NCBI GenBank assembly: GCA_032358255.1
Contig: JAULBX010027772.1
Coordinates: 1 to 34,341, forward strand
Source: Heterotrichella gracilis
Lineage: Eukaryota > Sar > Xanthophyceae > Tribonematales > Xanthonemataceae
DNA: 34,341 nucleotides
Direction of reading: 5' to 3'
The notes beneath the pieces are model-generated. The model did no database searches and was not told the DNA's origin. It saw nothing but the letters and a program-made list of their open reading frames with translations. Below are positions 30,243 through 34,341 of the stretch, piece by piece; the stretch's first letter is position 1, and every line of letters begins with the position of its first letter. The translations under genes were made by a program, and so were the position numbers.

Positions 30243-33200
30243 ATGCCAGGCAACGCCAGCCCCCACGGTCCCTACCACTCCTCCCTTGGCCCCATTTCGG
30301 AGCATGACAACGAGGAGGAAGAGGAGCAAACACAGCTGCTGCTGGAGGGCCACGTGGAGGGGGGGTTGGGCGGCGGCGGCGGTGGCGCCAGCTTGCAGAC
30401 GGCGCTGGAGCAGGAGGCGGTCGGGGGAGGAGGAGGGGGTGGGGCGCACGTGGCGCGTGGGGGGGCGCCATGGTGGGCCTGGGCAGTGCTGGCAGCTGGG
30501 GTACGGGTTTAGGGTTTAGGGTTTAGGGTTCAGGGTTTAGGTTCACGCGTCAGCCCAAGGCTTGCGGTGTGGGATTGGTGCACACGTGTCTACCCTGCGG
30601 AGTTGCCACCCTTCACCAAGGGTGTTAGGGTCTAAATTAGGGTTTTGGGTCCATGCCACTGAACCCTATTGAGGGTCAACGGGAGTCAACGAAAGCATGG
30701 TGCGCCATCACTGCACCACACTCTCGCACATGTTGCGTCAGGGCCCTTCGGCACCACACCCACGCCCACCACAGGTCATGGCACTATCCTAGTAACACCC
30801 ACACCCACACCCACACCCACACACCCACACCCACACCCCACACCCCACACCCACACCCACACCCACACCCACACCCACCCAACAGGTCCTAGCTGTCTCT
30901 TCTGCCGGCGCCGCCTTCCTCCTGCTGTGGGAGGTGGGTGCAGTCACACTTGCCGCCTGGCGCATACAGCTCACCACCATGCTGCTCATGCCGGGAGCGG
31001 TGGTGCAGGCCAGGGCACTGCCGCACCACCTGCGCAGGCGCGCGCTGGAGCAGGTGAGAAAACCTAATGTAAATCCTAGCATAACCCTAAAGCACGATGC
31101 CGTCATGCCGGCGGCAATGCTGAGGCCAGGGCCAAGCCGCACCATCTGCATAGACGCGTGCTGGAGCAGATAAAGAGACCCTAGCGGAAACCCTGGCAGA
31201 AACTCAGCCTAATGGGCCACCATGGTAATGCAAGTACCCTTTTGTGACATACTGACCAGCTCATGCCTGGCATGCAGTGGCCCCTCATCCTGGTCAGCGG
31301 CACCGCACTGGCGCTCCACTTTGGGCTGTGGGTGTGGAGCATACAGCACACCTCGCTGCCCCACTCCCTCCTCTTCGTGTCAACCAGCCCCCTGATTATC
31401 GCAACTGGATCGCTCATACTGCGATTGCCCATCTCACGAGGTGCGCTGCTGTCCCTTCACCTCCTTTTCCTGTGCCCGTTTCAGTGCAAAAAGACCTTTT
31501 GTGCTGGAGTTGGCGACCCTGCGAGGTGCCCCACCGCGCTGCTCCCTCCCCTGTTGTGTCCATTAGTCCCCTAATCAGTGCAATCGGAATTATGACCATG
31601 CGATTCCCGATCTGGGTGCGCTGGGTGCGCTGTTGCCCCTCCTCCTGCCTGTTTGTGTGTTTTTAGCCTACCAAACACGAACAGGTGGCGCCTCCTGATC
31701 ATTGCAAGCAAGACCTTGGCAACGCCATTCCTGCGAGTGCCAACTCACTGTGGTGATGTGTTTGATCATGTCACATGATCATATGGTAGTGATGTAAGGT
31801 CGGTTGCATTCTGCAGGGGAGCTGGTTGGAGCGGGGCTTGGGATGGTGGGCGCAGGGGTGCTGTGCCAGAGTGCGCGCGTGGACCGGGAGGTGGGTGGGT
31901 GGGTGGGTGGCTAGGAGGGTGGGGGCTTTGTTGGCAACAGGGGGATTTCTCGCGGGACGTGGCGCTGCAGGACTGGAAACCCTACCTAAGGGTTGTGGAG
32001 TGCCGCAAAGTGCCTGTCGATTTTCTGCATCCCAGCTTGAACCTGTGCACAGACGCCTCTCTCCCTTCCCCTAATTCCACTCCCCCTGTTGCAGGTGACC
32101 CTGCTGGGTGATCTTGCCTCCTTCGGTGCAGCGGTGGTGTTTGTCGGATACCTGGTGGTGGGGCGCAGGCTCAGGAGCTGGATGCCGCTGATGGTGTACC
32201 TGGTGCCGGTCAACGGTGCGCACAAAACCCTTCTTGGAAACCCTGAACCCTGAACCCTAGATAAGGTGCGGGGTGGATGCCGCTGATGGTGTACCTGGTG
32301 CCGGTCAATGGTGCGCACAAAACCCCTTTTGGAATTCCTAAATCCCAGGACCTTGAACCCTAGAAAAGGTGCGGGGTGGATGCTGCTGCGGGTGTACCTG
32401 GTACCCGTCAATGGTGCGCACAAAACCCTAATGCCTGAACCCTGCATCATGGCTGGTCAGTGGTGCGTGCAAATCCCTTCTGGAACTGCTCACTTTGAAA
32501 TGCTCCACTTTGCTGGCAGCAAATTTCTGACACTGGTGCGCACTTTCTCTGTTTAAGACACTGTGGCTGACACCCTCCTTCCACCCTGTGCCTGCAGCTG
32601 TTGCTGCCTTACTCCTCACGCTGTTGTCCATGGTCTTGGAGGGGACCCGCCCTGGCCGCATTAGTAAAAATTGAAGCTTAAATCAATGTTGCAATTTGGC
32701 TGCAAATTCTCTAAACCAAGTTTTTTGTGGGCACCTTTTCCCTTCACAAATTTGTGGCTGACACCCCCTTTCCACCCTGTGCCTGCAGCTGTTGCCGCCC
32801 TCCTGCTCACGCTCTTGTCCATGGTCTTGGAGGGTACCCGGCCTAACCACCTGGGTGCCCAGGGGACATTTGGCTGGCTGGCCCCGGGCTATGTGCTGCC
32901 CATCCTGTATCTGGCGGTGGGGCCAGGGATCGTGGGCCACGCGGGGTTCAACCTGGTGCTGCGGTAAGGGTTTTAGAGGGTTTTGTTTAGGGTTCAAGGG
33001 AATAGTGTGCTGCGGTAAGGGTCAGGCATCGTGGGCCATGCGGGTTTCAATCTGGTGCTGCGGTAAGGGTCGTAAGGTTTCTATGTTAGGGTTTTTGGGA
33101 AAGTTGTGCTGCGGTAATGGTTATGGGGTGTGTGGTGCTACGTCCGGGTTTTGGGGCTGTATGGTCTACGGGGTCTTGGCGGTGGGGCCGGGCATTGCGG

Positions 33201-34341
33201 ACCACGCGGGATTCAGCCTGGTGTTGGGTAAGGGGTATAATTTCCAAAGGAAAGCTGTTCTGCGGTAAGGGTTTGGGGGGGGTGTGGTGCTACGTTAGGG
33301 TTTTATGGTCTGTGGGGCATTCTGTGCACATGGCGGTGGACCAGGCATCGTGTGCAGGCGTCACCCCGGTGCTGTGGCAAGCGTTGTGGTGTGTGGAGGG
33401 GTCGTTGGTGCCGCGGTTAGGGTTTAGGGAACCACCTGGTGCCCGCAGGAAGGGTTTTAGGCTGAAATCCTTTTCAAAAGATTGCGGCAAGTTTTTGATA
33501 TTGGATTGGAGGTGGAATTGGGCGTTTTTCCCATGTGGCCACATGCCACACGTGCATAGGTGCTAGGTGCGTCACGCTGCGCTGAAACCACTGTAACAGG
33601 GGTCTACAGCAGGAATTGGCGGCCGTGGATCGTTGGTTCCGCTGTTTGCGCCTGTTACACTAGTTTCCGCGCTGTGTTTCGGGCCTGCACCTACGCATGT
33701 CTGGCCCCAGGAGGGCGCTGGGGGGGCGGTGCAAGGGAGGAGCACCACGAAAGGCACTGTTTCTCAACCCTACATTTACAAATACCGTAAACTCTTTCTA
33801 AAGGTGCCTATGCATTTGTTCATGGGCACTGCCAACCGACAGGATGCAGTGCAATCGTCAATACCTTCGCACACCCAGCCCATCAGGATGTCAATAGCAC
33901 ACCCAGCCCATCAGGATGTCAATACCTTTGCACACCCAGCCCAGTCTGAGCACCAAACTTTTGCTGCCGACAGGGATGTTCCTACTCCAATCCCCCTTGC
34001 CCATGCAGGTACCTTCCCCAGGGTTTAGGGCCTAGACTTGAACCCTAAACCTCAATGTGCTGAGCCAATGAAACCCTAAACCCTACTCTCCCTTATCCTC
34101 TCGACTCCCCCTTGCCCCTGCAGGTACCTCCCCCCCTTGGCCATCTCCCTCCCACTCACCTTGGAACCCCTCATAGGGTCTGTCATCGGCTACGCCCTGG
34201 GGGTGTCAGAGGCTCCCCCTGGGTGGACCTACGTGGGGGGTTCCATACTGCTGGTGGCGGTGGCGCTCACCACCATAGCCACGCATGAGCGGCAGGCATG
34301 CGAGGATGTGGGGGTGATGAAGAGGGCGGGGTCGGCTGCCA
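30243..34341 (+). CDS. EamA-type drug/metabolite transporter (DMT), cut by the window edge
   Basis: Membrane transporter of the DMT superfamily; the substrate is unknown. Exons: 30243-30500, 30886-31053, 31278-31440, 31817-31890, 32095-32215, 32789-32963, 34124-34341 (open at the edge); all phases fit, 392 codons seen. Residues 1-70 are a soluble start with an acidic EEEEE stretch and a Gly-rich run. Two EamA halves follow. Half 1 has WAWAVLAAGVLAVSSAGAA, then LALHFGLWVWSIQHTSLPHS and LLFVSTSPLI, the EamA words around helices 3 and 4. Half 2 has LGDLASFGAAVVFVGYLVVG, YLAVGPGIVGHAGFN and LPLTLEPLIGSVIGYALG, then the last helix (YVGGSILLVAVALTTIA). About ten helices are expected. The stop lies beyond 34341. 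Its introns hold the clearest exon-edge copies in the window. Confidence 0.88.
30504..30541. repeat. Telomere-like array right after the donor of transporter exon 1
   Basis: Four to five TTTAGGG units (one as TTCAGGG) beginning three bases after the GT of the donor at 30501. Confidence 0.9.
30798..30880. repeat. CCCACA hexamer array leading into an acceptor
   Basis: About thirteen CCCACA-type units with a few short units, ending directly at AACAG of the exon 2 acceptor (30881-30885). It takes the place of a polypyrimidine tract. Confidence 0.9.
31095..31169 (+). repeat. Decayed copy of transporter exon 2 tail, donor lost
   Basis: CATGCCGGCGGCAATGCTGA through GCGTGCTGGAGCAG resembles 30979-31053. 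The base after CAG begins ATAAAG in place of GTGAGA, so the copied donor is gone. Confidence 0.75.
31556..31640 (+). repeat. Decayed copy of transporter exon 3 tail plus donor
   Basis: GTGTCCATTAGTCCCCTAAT, GCAATCGGAATTATGACCAT and GCGATTCCCGATC follow 31377-31445 (GTGTCAACCAGCCCCCTGAT, GCGATTGCCCATCTC), including the GGTGCGCTG donor word. A weaker third form may follow near 31690. Confidence 0.75.
32273..32430 (+). repeat. Two near-exact copies of transporter exon 5 tail plus donor
   Basis: The exon end (GGATGCCGCTGATGGTGTAC, CTGGTGCCGGTCAACG, donor GTGCGCACAAAACCC; 32179-32230) recurs at about 32276-32325 and 32378-32429, a period of about 98 bp. The donors are intact. Confidence 0.92.
32562..32659 (+). 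repeat. Copy of transporter exon 6 head with a full acceptor
   Basis: TGTGGCTGACACCCTCCTTC, the acceptor CCTGTGCCTGCAG and about 70 bases of exon repeat 32753-32848 with few changes. The frame runs from this acceptor into TGA after about 25 codons. Confidence 0.92.
33013..33385 (+). repeat. Three decayed copies of transporter exon 6 tail plus donor
   Basis: GGGATCGTGGGCCACGCGGG ... CTGGTGCTGCGGTAAGGG (32926-32970) recurs at about 33021-33070 (nearly intact), 33175-33235 (GGCATTGCGGACCACGCGGG, GTTGGGTAAGGG) and 33328-33380 (strongly decayed). Confidence 0.85.
33991..34022 (+). repeat. Copy of transporter exon 7 acceptor
   Basis: CCCCCTTGCCCATGCAGGTA and CCTTCCCCAGGG match the real acceptor at 34107-34135 (CCCCCTTGCCCCTGCAGGTA), about 116 bp upstream; then TTTAGGG words. 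Confidence 0.7.

Overview
The window looks like nuclear DNA of a GC-rich green alga, probably a chlorophyte. The support is: many short exons with GT-AG (and two GC-AG) introns, a plant-type SnRK2-like kinase, kinases of the algal TKL type, an EamA-type transporter, and many short plant-type telomere motifs (CCCTAAA/TTTAGGG) inside introns. No prokaryotic operon, rRNA, tRNA, CRISPR array or recognisable transposon was seen. The species cannot be named from sequence alone. All exon models below were built by hand from reading frame, splice-site phase and family similarity; none has transcript support.

Layout, left to right: (1) the last exon of a TKL-type kinase on + (333-489), followed by decayed copies of its own tail; (2) a 0.5 kb decayed copy (about 997-1510) of the 3' end of the next gene; (3) an F-box/leucine-rich-repeat gene on + (2239-4472) with an apparent frameshift; (4) two paralogous single-pass receptor-like TKL kinases on -, here called K1 (6289-11962, first exon not found) and K2 (13868-19706, nine exons, 616 aa), arranged head to tail; (5) divergent from K2, an HBS1-like ribosome-rescue GTPase on + (20649-26245, ten exons, 653 aa); (6) convergent with it, an SnRK2-like kinase on - (27808-29220); (7) divergent from that, a 10-TM-type EamA/DMT drug/metabolite transporter on + (30243 to beyond the right edge).

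Functionally the genes do not form a pathway. Two (K1, K2) would signal from a membrane to the cytoplasm by Ser/Thr phosphorylation, one is a cytosolic stress-type kinase, one an E3-ligase substrate adaptor candidate, one acts on stalled ribosomes, and one is a membrane transporter. K1 and K2 share exon lengths (122, 138, 112 and 206 nt), intron phases, a GC-AG intron and an unnamed C-terminal tail motif, so they are a tandem duplication.

The most striking feature is shared by all spliced genes: many introns carry one to four decayed tandem copies of the edge of the neighbouring exon, including its splice site. Either the exon tail plus donor or the acceptor plus exon head is copied, with periods of about 90-190 bp. 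This looks like a local duplication process that makes introns grow and seeds extra splice sites. The same introns carry the telomere-like heptamers.
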